A stretch of DNA of 64,000 bases from JAVBNT01 sp031551355. GTDB taxonomy: Bacteria; Vulcanimicrobiota; CADAWZ01. The notes below the pieces were generated by a model, which was not told the DNA's origin, did no database searches, and was given only the letters and a program-made list of their open reading frames with translations. Positions within the stretch are counted from its first letter, which is position 1. Every line of letters starts with the position of its first letter. A program made the translations under genes and the position numbers. This document shows, piece after piece, positions 17,780 through 26,022 of this stretch. The stretch is taken from NCBI GenBank assembly GCA_031551355.1, contig JAVBNT010000002.1, forward strand, positions 1 through 64,000, read 5' to 3'.

Positions 17780-18511
17780 TTACGCCATTTTTTTACGGCG
17801 ACTTTTTTTGCTGCTCTTTTGTCCGGCAAGCTCCAATGCGACATCCGCCAAAAGTTCAGGGCGTTTCGCAAATGTATTAAAAACTTTTTGTTCACTGCGC
17901 CATCTGCCTATTTCGGAATGATTACCGGAAAGCAGGATTTCAGGAACTTTAAGTCCCAAAAATTCCGCAGGCCTCGTATAATGCGGGTAGTCAAGCAAGC
18001 CATCGGTAAAAGACTCTTCTCTTGCCGACTCTTCGTCAATAACTCCCGGAAGCAGCCTGGTAACAGCATCCGCAAGAATCATCGCCGGAAGCTCCCCCCC
18101 GGTAAGAATATAATCCCCGATGGAGATTTCCTCATCACAGACAAGACGAACAAAACGTTCATCCACACCTTCATAATGCGCACAAACAATAACCAAGCCT
18201 TCAAGTGCGGATAATTCCCGGCATTTTTCCTGGGTAAGAACCTTGCCCTGCGGAGACATAAAAACAACTTTCGCTCCATGATTCAACTGCTTTATTTCAC
18301 TAACAGCCTTATACAAAGGTACTACCTTCATCACCATTCCCGAACCGCCGCCGTAAGGAGCGTCATCTACAGTCCGGTGACTGTCTTCGGTATAGTCTCT
18401 CAGATTGTGAATATTGATCTCAACCTTACCTGACTTTTTTGCCCTCTTGATTATACTGCAGTCCAACGGAGTAAATATATCCGGAAAAATAGTAATAATA
18501 TCAATCTTCAA
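17780..18511 (-). CDS. trmD: tRNA (guanine-N1)-methyltransferase
   Basis: SPOUT-fold enzyme that methylates G37 of tRNAs and prevents +1 frameshifting. Typical motifs: ITIFPDIFTPL at the N-terminus, DDAPYGGGSGMVMK, VIVCAHYEGVDERF, and the knot region SIGDYILTGGELPAMILADAVTRLLPGV. I choose a TTG start at 18511 (243 aa, LKIDIITIFPDIF), which matches the family start exactly, has GGAG 11 nt upstream and overlaps the end of rimM by 11 nt. An in-frame ATG at 18553 would add 14 residues not expected for the family. Confidence 0.93.
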   Translation of the reverse strand: MKIDIITIFPDIFTPLDCSIIKRAKKSGKVEINIHNLRDYTEDSHRTVDDAPYGGGSGMVMKVVPLYKAVSEIKQLNHGAKVVFMSPQGKVLTQEKCRELSALEGLVIVCAHYEGVDERFVRLVCDEEISIGDYILTGGELPAMILADAVTRLLPGVIDEESAREESFTDGLLDYPHYTRPAEFLGLKVPEILLSGNHSEIGRWRSEQKVFNTFAKRPELLADVALELAGQKSSKKSRRKKMA

Positions 18512-19025
18512 ATTCCAGACTCTCCGTATCCACAAAAATAGTATGTCTGTCAATATCTATTTTTGTAACAAACTTTTTAAAAGCGGGGACAAGAAGTTCT
18601 TTTTTTCCCTCGCCTTTTATAACATAAACATCATAGGCCGGTGTATGTATCACTTCGGACAAAGTTCCGATACGATTATTTTTTAAATCGTAAGCCTCAA
18701 GACCTTCAAGTTCAAAAATATAAAACCGGTCCTTGGGCAGCTTTTTCAGTTCTTTCCTGTCAATCCAAAAGAAATATCCGCGCAAGAGTTCGGCCTGATT
18801 GCGTGTTTCAATTCCTTCAAGAGAAACAAGAAGTATATCCTTATTCCATCTGGACGATTTTACGGTAACGCTCTTCAAAACCGGTTCATTTTCCTTGCCG
18901 ATAAAAAGCTTTTCACCGGCTGAGAAACGTTCAGGGAAATCCGTAAAAACCTTTACACGCAATTCCCCTTTTACACCATGGCACGAAGTAACCAGACCTA
19001 CGGTAACCCTGTCGTCAATATCCAT
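18501..19025 (-). CDS. rimM: 16S rRNA processing protein RimM
   Basis: 174 residues. The N-terminal RimM domain (VGLVTSCHGVKGELRVKVFTDFPERF) and the C-terminal PRC-barrel (FYIFELEGLEAYDLKNNRIGTLSEVI, KELLVPAFKKFVTKID) are both present. RimM binds ribosomal protein S19 and assists maturation of the 30S head. The start codon overlaps the ylqD stop (TAATG), and the end overlaps trmD, so translation is coupled. Confidence 0.96.
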   Translation of the reverse strand: MDIDDRVTVGLVTSCHGVKGELRVKVFTDFPERFSAGEKLFIGKENEPVLKSVTVKSSRWNKDILLVSLEGIETRNQAELLRGYFFWIDRKELKKLPKDRFYIFELEGLEAYDLKNNRIGTLSEVIHTPAYDVYVIKGEGKKELLVPAFKKFVTKIDIDRHTIFVDTESLEFED

Positions 19026-19426
19026 TAGAACCCTCTGAACTCGATTACCTTCCAGTCTTTTATGACGATTTCGGCCGAAGATAAAAATTTTTGCAGATCA
19101 TCACCGACTTTTATAGTTGCAGGGCCTTCCATTACACGAAAAACGACTTCCTGATCGTTAGGAACGGACTTAAACTCGTTTACACGTGCATCCATTTCCT
19201 TCTTTATTTCGCCAAGTCTGGCTCTTTCCAGCTCAATCTGCTTCTCTATTGAAGGATTTGAGAGAGAACCGGCAGCTTTTGTCTTTTGATACATCGCTTC
19301 AAGCTGATTGAAAGCATTTTCATGGTTTTTCCAGGTATCTGTTGTTTCCTGCAAAATCTGACTTCTAAATGATTCTGTCATAATAGCTTTTATAACAACA
19401 GGTCTTTTAATCTCTATAGATTCCAT
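19025..19426 (-). CDS. ylqD: YlqD family protein
   Basis: About 133 residues. The first part resembles YlqD (RPVVIKAIMTESFRSQILQE), then a coiled coil (residues about 30-85), then a C-terminal segment with GDDLQKF. The position between the KH-domain gene and rimM is exactly where B. subtilis ylqD lies, which supports the call more than sequence alone. The function of the family is unknown. The start at 19426 is chosen because GGAGGG lies 7 nt upstream; an in-frame ATG at 19441 overlaps that site. Confidence 0.8.
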   Translation of the reverse strand: MESIEIKRPVVIKAIMTESFRSQILQETTDTWKNHENAFNQLEAMYQKTKAAGSLSNPSIEKQIELERARLGEIKKEMDARVNEFKSVPNDQEVVFRVMEGPATIKVGDDLQKFLSSAEIVIKDWKVIEFRGF

Positions 19427-19473
19427 AACAAATCCCTCCATATACTAATAATTATCTTGTATACAATATTCTG

Positions 19474-19701
19474 CTAAATAATTTCGACAACAACTCTTTT
19501 GCCTTCTTTTACGGCAGCGGCCTTTATTACCGTTCTCAGAGCCTGTGCAATACGTCCCTGTTTCCCGATAATCTTACCCATATCGTCAGGAGCTACACGC
19601 AACTCTAAAACAACAGTACGTTCCGCCTCCAGAAGCTTTACCTGGACTTCATCAGGATTATCAACCAAAGATTTTGCCAAATACTCCAGAAGTTCTTTCA
19701 T
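19474..19701 (-). CDS. khpA: KH-domain RNA-binding protein KhpA (YlqC)
   Basis: 75 residues, standard length. A single KH fold with the GxxG loop in MGKIIGKQGRIAQALRTVIKAAA. KhpA, usually with KhpB, binds many small RNAs and mRNAs and affects cell division in Gram-positive bacteria. Position between rpsP and ylqD is conserved. Confidence 0.95.
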   Translation of the reverse strand: MKELLEYLAKSLVDNPDEVQVKLLEAERTVVLELRVAPDDMGKIIGKQGRIAQALRTVIKAAAVKEGKRVVVEII

Positions 19702-19752
19702 CTAACAACCTCCATAACTAAGTCTGTAACGATTGAAAAATAATTTCCGATT

Positions 19753-20016
19753 TTATTTCTTGGTAGTTGTTGGAGCTTTCATATGTCCTGATGCAACCAA
19801 AACGCGGCGCAGTGAATCTGTAGGCTGAGCACCTTTAGAGATCCAGTCTGTAAGCCTGTCTTCTTTTACAACAACTGTTGCAGTCGCTGTACGCGGATTA
19901 TAGAAACCAAGATTTTCTATAAAACGGCCGTCTCTGGGACTTCTGTCATCTGCTACAACAATACGGTAACTGGGCTGTTTTTTCTTTCCCATTCTTCTAA
20001 GTCTAATCTTTACCAT
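19753..20016 (-). CDS. rpsP: 30S ribosomal protein S16
   Basis: 87 residues, standard length, starting VKIRLRRMGKKKQPSYRIVVADDRSPRDGRFIENLGFYNP, which covers the conserved S16 block. It is an early assembly protein of the 30S body. Preceded by AGGAGG. It follows ffh by 90 nt, the usual neighbour. Confidence 0.98.
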   Translation of the reverse strand: MVKIRLRRMGKKKQPSYRIVVADDRSPRDGRFIENLGFYNPRTATATVVVKEDRLTDWISKGAQPTDSLRRVLVASGHMKAPTTTKK

Positions 20017-20106
20017 TATAAAACCTCCTAAATTTATTAAACAAAGATTATTTATATCATCAATTTAAAACCCGTAAAGCGGATTTTACTTTACAAAGCA
20101 ACATCG

Positions 20107-21435
20107 CTAGAAAGGCAGCTTGAACGGCAAGCCCTTCTTCATTTTTTCCAGATCGCCGAACTGTTTAAACATCTTTTTCGACATATCATACTGTTTAAGC
20201 AGTCTGTTGACATCTGCAACTTCCATTCCCGAACCGGCAGCGACCCGTCTTTTCCGGCTGGCATTCAAAACAGACGGATCTTTCCTCTCTCTAGGAGTCA
20301 TTGAGCGTATTATCGCTTCAACGTGTCCAACCTGTTTGTCATCTATAGGCATATCTTTAAGAGCGGAAGAAAATCCCGGAATCATTTCCAGCAGATGCTG
20401 GATCGGACCCATTTTTTTCACCTGCTGAATCTGATCCAAAAAATCCTGAAGCGAGAACTCCTGCTTGCGAAACTTCTTTTCAAGCTCCCTTGCCTGCTCT
20501 TCGCTGAAAGCCGACTCGGCTTTTTCAATCAGTCCAAGCACATCTCCCATGCCCAGAATTCTTGACACAATTCTATCGGCATGAAAAATTTCCAGAGCAT
20601 CAAGCTTTTCACCCATACCGACAAATTTAATCGGCTTACCAGTCACCGCTTTAACCGACAAAGCCGCTCCGCCTCTGGCGTCACCGTCAAGTTTTGTTAA
20701 GATAACACCATCTATATCAATCTGCTTATTAAAAGAATCAGCGATATTGACGGCATCCTGACCGGTCATGGAGTCTACGACCAAAAGAGTCTCATGAGGC
20801 TTAATCTTATCTTTTATCTCAATAAGCTCACTCATAAGTTCTTCATCTATATGTAAACGTCCAGCCGTATCGACTATCACAACATCCCTGCCGGTTGACT
20901 GGGCCTGCGCCAATGCACCTTTACATATATTAACGGGAGTCTGTTTTTCTCCGAGAGTATAAACGGGAACTCCAAGTTTTTCACCCAAAACCCGCAATTG
21001 AGCGATCGCGGCAGGCCGGTAAATATCTGTTGCAACCAAAAGCGGGAAATGGCCTTTTTCCTTAAAATAAAGCGCCAGTTTACCGGATGAAGTCGTTTTG
21101 CCGGCTCCGTTAAGCCCGGCAAGCATTATTACCGTAGGCGGCTGAGGGGCCAAACGTATACCCGGCTTTTCAGCTCCCATAAGCTCAACAAGTTCATCTT
21201 TGACAAACTTTACAACAAGCTGTCCGGGAGTAAGACTGTTCCAGACCGCTTCTCCTACAGCTTTTTCCCTAACCTTGGCAATAAAGTCCTTAACAACCTT
21301 CAGACTTACATCAGCTTCCAAAAGCGCAATGCGAACCTCACGCAAAGCAAGATCCACATCCTGCTCAGAAAGCTTGCCACGCCCTCTGAGTTTTTTAAAT
21401 ATCGCACCCAGCTTATCCTGTAAAGATTCAAACAT
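20107..21435 (-). CDS. ffh: Signal recognition particle protein Ffh
   Basis: 442 residues. Order: N-domain helical bundle (residues 1-90), G-domain with P-loop GLNGAGKTTSSGKLA, DTAGRLHIDEELM, TKLDGDARGGAALS, then the methionine-rich M domain (residues about 300-442) that binds SRP RNA and signal peptides, including GDVLGLIEKAE at the G/M linker and SGMEVADVNRLLKQYDMSKKMFKQF. It targets nascent membrane proteins to FtsY. First gene of the operon, with a strong promoter about 95 nt upstream. Confidence 0.98.
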   Translation of the reverse strand: MFESLQDKLGAIFKKLRGRGKLSEQDVDLALREVRIALLEADVSLKVVKDFIAKVREKAVGEAVWNSLTPGQLVVKFVKDELVELMGAEKPGIRLAPQPPTVIMLAGLNGAGKTTSSGKLALYFKEKGHFPLLVATDIYRPAAIAQLRVLGEKLGVPVYTLGEKQTPVNICKGALAQAQSTGRDVVIVDTAGRLHIDEELMSELIEIKDKIKPHETLLVVDSMTGQDAVNIADSFNKQIDIDGVILTKLDGDARGGAALSVKAVTGKPIKFVGMGEKLDALEIFHADRIVSRILGMGDVLGLIEKAESAFSEEQARELEKKFRKQEFSLQDFLDQIQQVKKMGPIQHLLEMIPGFSSALKDMPIDDKQVGHVEAIIRSMTPRERKDPSVLNASRKRRVAAGSGMEVADVNRLLKQYDMSKKMFKQFGDLEKMKKGLPFKLPF

Positions 21436-21530
21436 TATTAGGACCTTAAATAAAAAAATAGCACGGAATACCGCACCTTATTTATACAGAAATTAGAATT
21501 TTACTAAACCCTGCAAAAATACGCTATACC

Positions 21531-21559
21531 AGTATAGTCAATCGGATTAAAAATGTCAA
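21531..21559 (-). promoter_or_regulatory. Promoter of the ffh operon
   Basis: Minus strand TTGACA (21559-21554), 17-nt spacer, TATACT (21536-21531). The -10 box is part of the near-perfect dyad CTATAC-TG-GTATAG, which could be a protein-binding site. Confidence 0.85.
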
Positions 21560-21573
21560 TCAGGTAAAGCATA

Positions 21574-22090
21574 CAAATTTTCTTTACACTTCGCAGTTTC
21601 AGCTTTATTGCCTCGTCCGGAGAAATAACCGTAAACCCAAAAAGCAAAATGAAACTTCTATCCTCATACAATCCATTAAATATACGGCATTCACCATGCC
21701 GGCAAAATAGAGAATTACGGCATACAAACTGCTCAGAATGTCCCGGCATATCCGCCATGCTTTTGAGGTTCATTGAGATTTTTCATTTTCGATATATAAG
21801 CTGTTATCTTGCATTATATTTTTTATTTTCAGTAATCACCGTAAATCAGGCACTTTCACCATGTTGAAAAACGGGAGATAATAGCTTTTTAATTAAACGC
21901 CCGTAAATTCGTAAGCCGCCTGCATCTCTGATTGATTGTTAAAATATTGTTTATAAATTGTTAATTCGTTTACATTTTTAACTTTTTGCCAACATTTTAT
22001 ATCTATCCAAGCTATAAAAGATAGAGTAGAGTATATATAGAGATACTTGATAAAACTTAACCCATTAAATTTACAAGGGAGGAATTTTTT
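21574..22090. other. Intergenic region with AT-rich leader; no gene recognised
   Basis: No ORF here has protein-like composition. The last 150 nt are AT-rich with TTGTTA-type hexamers (near 21937, 21959) and then a leader ending in AAGGGAGGAATTTTTT before the 22091 start, a strong ribosome-binding site. No promoter with good spacing was identified. Confidence 0.5.
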
Positions 22091-23647
22091 ATGAGTATAG
22101 TAGGAGGATTTCAGCCCGGAGGAAATGTTTTCTCTCCAATGAATCAGATTTCCACGGGTGGCCTGATGCCGTCAATTTCCGTAGGCATCAGCTTTTCAGC
22201 AGACAGTTCCAACATCTCGCCGGAATTGGGAGACAAATTTCAGACTTTCGGAAACCCGTTCGCCAATTCTTCTTCTAATTCATGTATGCCTGAAGGGTTG
22301 GGAATGGTTCCCGGATTCGGCGGTTCCTGCAATCAGGCCGGCAGCATGTTCGGCGGATTAATGCAGCAGATGCAGCAGCAGCAGCAAATGATGACGATGA
22401 TGATGATGATGCTCATGATGATGATGATGCAGCAGCAAAACGGTATGGCAAACGGTCAGCAGGGCAATATTCCAGGCAACAACGCTGAACCGGCGGCAAA
22501 TAGTGGTGTCGGACCAACGGCAGGCGGAGGACCGGCGGCATCCGGCGGCGGTGATACAGGTCCATCGGCCGGAGGGGGACCCGCTCCCTCAGGCGGAGGC
22601 GGAGATCAGGGAACCGGACCTTCGGCGGGAGGAGGAGGACAACCGGCAGGCGGAGGCCAGGGAACCGGACCTTCGGCGGGAGGAGGCTGTCAACCGGCAG
22701 GCGGAGGCCAGGAAGTAGGACCTTCAGCTGGCGGAGGAGGACAACCGGCAGGCGGAGGTCAGGAAGTAGGACCTTCAGCTGGCGGAGGAGGACAACCGGC
22801 GGGAGGAGGAACACAGGGAATTAATGAAGGCGGAAACATACAACCCGTTCCTGAGCTTTCGGAAGATGACCTAAAAAAGGCTTCAATGGAAGAACTGAAG
22901 CAAATGCTTCAGGAAAATGTAAACTCTCAGAGTGCAACCAGGGCCCAGCGCGACGAGGCACAAGCTCAGCAAAAGACACTTAATGATGAAATAAATGAAT
23001 TAACGGCGGCTAACACTAAGCTGAGTGAGGAAATAGGCATATCAAAAGACACTCAAAATACACTTAGCTCCGATATTGACAAGTTAACCAAAGATGAAGC
23101 GGATTGCCAGAACAGCATTGAAGCGGAGAAAAACAAAAAAGATGAAGACGGGAACTGCACAGGCGATCCCGGAAAATATGAAGCCGAACTGCAAAAGATA
23201 AAAGAAGAAAAGCAGACCAAACAGCAGGAACTTGAAGCTGAAAAGCAAAAACAGGCGGAAAAAGAGGCGGAATTAAGCAAGAATGAACAAACATTAAGCG
23301 CTAAAGAAGCCGAACTTGAGAAAGTCGATGCTAAGGTTGAGGCTCTTGAGAATAACGTTCAAACCTTAGTAGCCAATCAGGATAAAATACAGGATGCTAT
23401 GCGAGATCGACCTGTAGACACAGCTCAGGCTAATGCGAATAATGCCGTGGATACAGTTCAGGGCTACGCAAATTCCGGTATTGACGCTTTTCAGGACAAG
23501 GTACTCGGAGACGGGGTATTGGCAAAACCTATAAATGCCGGTATAGACTTTGCTCAAAAAATTGGCAACGGCGTTGTTGACGGTGGGCAAAAAGTTGTAA
23601 ACGGTGTTGTAGACGGCGCGCAAAAAATCATCAACTGGCTGTTCTAG
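22091..23647 (+). CDS. Low-complexity Gln/Met/Gly-rich coiled-coil protein, unknown function
   Basis: 518 residues, not recognised. Segments in order: N-terminal Gly/Ser/Pro-rich region (1-90); a Gln/Met tract (about 92-125) with long Met runs; Gly/Pro/Ala/Ser-rich region (about 130-245) with four tandem 17-residue repeats of type (GT/EV)GPSAGGGGQPAGGGQ encoded by 51-bp units from 22610 to 22813; a coiled coil (about 260-440); a C-terminal region of amphipathic helices with repeated NGVVDGxQK units. No signal peptide or membrane span. A strong AAGGGAGGA site precedes it. A structural or surface-associated role is guesswork. Confidence 0.8.
   Translation: MSIVGGFQPGGNVFSPMNQISTGGLMPSISVGISFSADSSNISPELGDKFQTFGNPFANSSSNSCMPEGLGMVPGFGGSCNQAGSMFGGLMQQMQQQQQMMTMMMMMLMMMMMQQQNGMANGQQGNIPGNNAEPAANSGVGPTAGGGPAASGGGDTGPSAGGGPAPSGGGGDQGTGPSAGGGGQPAGGGQGTGPSAGGGCQPAGGGQEVGPSAGGGGQPAGGGQEVGPSAGGGGQPAGGGTQGINEGGNIQPVPELSEDDLKKASMEELKQMLQENVNSQSATRAQRDEAQAQQKTLNDEINELTAANTKLSEEIGISKDTQNTLSSDIDKLTKDEADCQNSIEAEKNKKDEDGNCTGDPGKYEAELQKIKEEKQTKQQELEAEKQKQAEKEAELSKNEQTLSAKEAELEKVDAKVEALENNVQTLVANQDKIQDAMRDRPVDTAQANANNAVDTVQGYANSGIDAFQDKVLGDGVLAKPINAGIDFAQKIGNGVVDGGQKVVNGVVDGAQKIINWLF
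22610..22813 (+). repeat. Four tandem 51-bp repeats within the 22091 gene
   Basis: Units start at 22610, 22661, 22712 and 22763, each encoding 17 residues. The first two are GTG-type, the last two EVG-type and nearly identical at DNA level, which points to recent unit duplication. Confidence 0.85.
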
Positions 23648-23710
23648 CCGGGAGCGAACAATTATAGCAACACAGTGAGGAGGGACATTAGCCCCCCATA
23701 CAGCAAACCA

Positions 23711-23750
23711 AAAAACGGGAGAAGGCAAATTGCCTTCTCCCGTGGTTTTT
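23711..23750. terminator. Strong bidirectional terminator
   Basis: Perfect 12-bp-plus stem CGGGAGAAGGCAA/TTGCCTTCTCCCG at 23716-23742. On the plus strand it is followed by TGGTTTTTC and would end the 22091 transcript. On the minus strand it is followed at once by TTTTTT and could end the heat-shock operon. Confidence 0.9.
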
Positions 23751-23839
23751 CCCCGGGTTTTGTGTAAAGTCTAAATTGATATAAAATAAAACGGAATTTT
23801 TGTTGAGGCACTACCGGCGAACACGGGACTTTCCTGTTT

Positions 23840-23975
23840 TTTAGAGCAACTTGTAAAAATGTAGACAATACTGCACAAATATGCCGTGACCATTATTAAA
23901 TCTGTTACACCCACGGATATTGCCGGATGATTTTTAAATGATTGGTATAGGCTATGTTAAATCAAGTTGCTCTAA
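23840..23975. repeat. 136-bp element with 13-bp terminal inverted repeats
   Basis: TTAGAGCAACTTG at the left end (23840-23853) is exactly inverted at 23963-23975. The right arm contains the stop codon of hspR. A similar arm, TTAGAGCAATTTACATT, appears at 63124 with a partly matching inverted partner near 63278. Confidence 0.65.
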
Positions 23976-24310
23976 AGCTCATCCTCGCGTTGTTGTTTTG
24001 TAGGCCTGATTCTGTTCAGCTCCTGCTGAAGATTAAACAGTTCCTGCGTCATCTGTGACTTTGTCTCTTCCATTTTCTCAAGAAGATTTACAATAACTTC
24101 AACTCCGGCAAGGTTTACTCCAAGATGTGTAAAACTGCATATCTGTTCCAGGCGCTCTATATCCTTTTGAGAATAAAGCCGCATCTTGCCTTCCGTACGG
24201 TGAGGATTTAAAAGACCGAGACGCTCATAATGCCTTATAGTCTGCGGATGGATGTTAAGCATTTTTGACACGACACTAATCACAAAATAAGGTTGTGAAT
24301 CCCTGTCCAT
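23972..24310 (-). CDS. hspR: Heat-shock repressor HspR (MerR family)
   Basis: 112 residues. The MerR-type winged helix is YFVISVVSKMLNIHPQTIRHYERLGLLNP, followed by the HspR-typical HLGVNLAGVEVIVNLLEKMEE and a coiled-coil tail. HspR with DnaK as co-repressor shuts off the dnaK operon in actinobacteria, Helicobacter and others. Its position as last gene of grpE-dnaK-hsp20-dnaJ-hspR supports autoregulation. The stop codon lies in a repeat arm, so the C-terminus may have been altered. No HAIR-type operator (CTTGAGT-N7-ACTCAAG) was seen upstream of grpE. Confidence 0.92.
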   Translation of the reverse strand: MDRDSQPYFVISVVSKMLNIHPQTIRHYERLGLLNPHRTEGKMRLYSQKDIERLEQICSFTHLGVNLAGVEVIVNLLEKMEETKSQMTQELFNLQQELNRIRPTKQQREDEL

Positions 24311-24366
24311 AAAATCCCTCCTTTCCTCAAAGGTTATTCCTTACGGAACTAATTAAAAAATAATCA

Positions 24367-25458
24367 TTATTTTTTGTCTCTGCGGTAAACGTTTTTACGC
24401 GGATCGTCTTTTACAAGCTCCTTCAGCTCTGCAAAAAGCTCTTTTTCCCTGGAGCCTATTTTCTCGGGAATAACAACAATAATCCTTACATACAGGTCTC
24501 CGGGATTACCTTTTACAGCCGGCAGCCCGTATCCCGAAAAACGGAGTTTCTTTCCTGACTGGGTCATTGGGGCAATTTTCACCGAAAGCGTTCCTTTAAG
24601 GGTGGGAACATCAATTTCCGCTCCCAAAACAGCCTCAGTAACAGATACAGGAATTTCACAGTGCAGATCCGCTCCTTTAACTTCAAAGAAGCTATGCTTC
24701 AATATTTTTACAACCAAAATATAGTTTTCTACTCTTATTTTTGAACCGTCTCTGACTCCTGCCGGGATCTTTACTTCAATATTGGAGTTCTTTTGCGTAT
24801 GGCCGGAGCCATGGCAGGATGCACACGAATAACGCCCCTGAGCAACCCCGGTTCCGGAACAGGCCGGGCAGGTCTGGTATGTCGGAACACGTATAGATCT
24901 TGCCGTTCCGGAATAAGCCTCTTCCAGAGTAAGTTCAAGCTGTATTTCAGAAATATTACTCTTAGCCGCAGGCTCCTGACTGTATGCCGGATTATACGCC
25001 TGACTAAATCCGCCCTTACCAAATAAATCATTCAAATTGATGGAACTGCTCCTTGACTTGGAAGACTTGCCTCTGCCGGCACCTCTTCCGAAAAATGTTG
25101 AAAAAAAATCGGAAAAATCTCCTAAACCGCCGCCGGAAGATGCATTGCCAAAATCAAAATTAAAGCTTGCACCTCCGAAAGGATTTTGCCCGGAACTATA
25201 TTGCCTGAAAAAATCATCCGGTATGGAACCGTTACTGTTCACATAAGTCCCAAGCTGATCATACTGCGCCCGTTTATCTTTATCACCCAAAACCTCATAG
25301 GCCTCGTTGATTTCCTTAAATTTTTCTTCAGCTTTTTTATCTCCGGGATTTACATCGGGGTGATACTGACGGGCTAGTTTTCTATAAGCTTTTTTTATAT
25401 CTTTTTCCTGGGCTTTTTTGTCGACACCAAGTATTTTATAATAGTCTTTATAATCCAT
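24367..25458 (-). CDS. dnaJ: DnaJ co-chaperone with a half-sized zinc domain
   Basis: 363 residues. J-domain at 1-70 with HPD (residues 33-35), then a Gly/Phe/Ser-rich linker (about 75-150), the first substrate-binding domain, a zinc region, the second substrate domain and a C-terminal helix. The zinc region has only two CxxCxGxG motifs (CPACSGTG and CASCHGSG), where classical DnaJ has four. It is therefore between type I DnaJ and type II CbpA. It stimulates DnaK ATPase and delivers substrates. Genes for DnaK, GrpE and a small heat-shock protein are upstream in the same operon. Confidence 0.92.
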   Translation of the reverse strand: MDYKDYYKILGVDKKAQEKDIKKAYRKLARQYHPDVNPGDKKAEEKFKEINEAYEVLGDKDKRAQYDQLGTYVNSNGSIPDDFFRQYSSGQNPFGGASFNFDFGNASSGGGLGDFSDFFSTFFGRGAGRGKSSKSRSSSINLNDLFGKGGFSQAYNPAYSQEPAAKSNISEIQLELTLEEAYSGTARSIRVPTYQTCPACSGTGVAQGRYSCASCHGSGHTQKNSNIEVKIPAGVRDGSKIRVENYILVVKILKHSFFEVKGADLHCEIPVSVTEAVLGAEIDVPTLKGTLSVKIAPMTQSGKKLRFSGYGLPAVKGNPGDLYVRIIVVIPEKIGSREKELFAELKELVKDDPRKNVYRRDKK

Positions 25459-25504
25459 TGCATCACCCCACTTTATTAAGAAACATTAGAAATCCATACA
25501 AAAA

Positions 25505-25942
25505 CTATTCTTCTACCGAAACACGTATCTGTTTAGGTTTTACAGCCTCGCTCTTAGGAAGCACAACCTCCAGAATTCCATTTTTATAAGATGCGGAAAC
25601 CTTCTCGCGCTCTATTGGAGTAGTAAGGTTGAAAGCCCGGTAAAACTGACCGTAAACCTTCTCACGCCGCTTATAATTTTTCTGCTCCTCAGACGGTTTT
25701 CTCTCCCCTCTGATAGTCAACTGTTCGCCTTCAATCTGAAGATCAAGGGAGTCAGAAGATATACCCGGCAAATCGAGAGAAAGGCAAATATCCTTGTCCG
25801 TTTCCCAGACTTCAGCAGGTGGCATCCAGGGAGTGTCTTCCTGCTGACGGTGATAACGTCCCGGTCTGCCGTAAGCTTCTTCCACCAAATGATTGAACTG
25901 CTCCTGAAGCGCATTTAAATTTTCAAAATTAAATCTATACAT
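25505..25942 (-). CDS. Small heat-shock protein, Hsp20 family
   Basis: About 145 residues. The alpha-crystallin domain (residues about 38-130) has the WMPPAEVWETDKDICLSLDLPGIS opening, LTIRGERK and the conserved GILEVVLPKSE near the end. ATP-independent holdase that keeps unfolding proteins soluble for DnaK. The ATG at 25942 is chosen because AAGAGGAGG lies 6 nt upstream and MYRFNFEN suits the family; an in-frame ATG at 25987 lies beyond a strong hairpin. Located between dnaK and dnaJ, an uncommon but logical place. Confidence 0.93.
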   Translation of the reverse strand: MYRFNFENLNALQEQFNHLVEEAYGRPGRYHRQQEDTPWMPPAEVWETDKDICLSLDLPGISSDSLDLQIEGEQLTIRGERKPSEEQKNYKRREKVYGQFYRAFNLTTPIEREKVSASYKNGILEVVLPKSEAVKPKQIRVSVEE

Positions 25943-25961
25943 ACGCAACCTCCTCTTTTTT

Positions 25962-25992
25962 ATCCGTTGGAGGGATAATCCCGCCAACGGAT
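25962..25992 (-). promoter_or_regulatory. Strong mRNA hairpin just upstream of the hsp20 ribosome-binding site
   Basis: ATCCGTTGG pairs perfectly with CCAACGGAT, with GGGAT/ATCCC extending the stem inside. On the minus strand (the mRNA) it ends about 7 nt before AAGAGGAGG. It lacks a T run on that strand, so it is more likely a processing/stability or translational element than a terminator. Function is inferred. Confidence 0.5.
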
Positions 25993-26022
25993 ATTTTTTT
26001 CACCCTGAAAAACTACATAAAA

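Noticed and set aside
21504..21773. Minus-strand 89-codon ORF upstream of ffh
   Set aside because: Contains the ffh promoter, lacks a start signal and resembles no protein.
22610..22813. Tandem 51-bp repeats as a CRISPR array
   Set aside because: Units are contiguous, without unique spacers, and in frame with a coding sequence.
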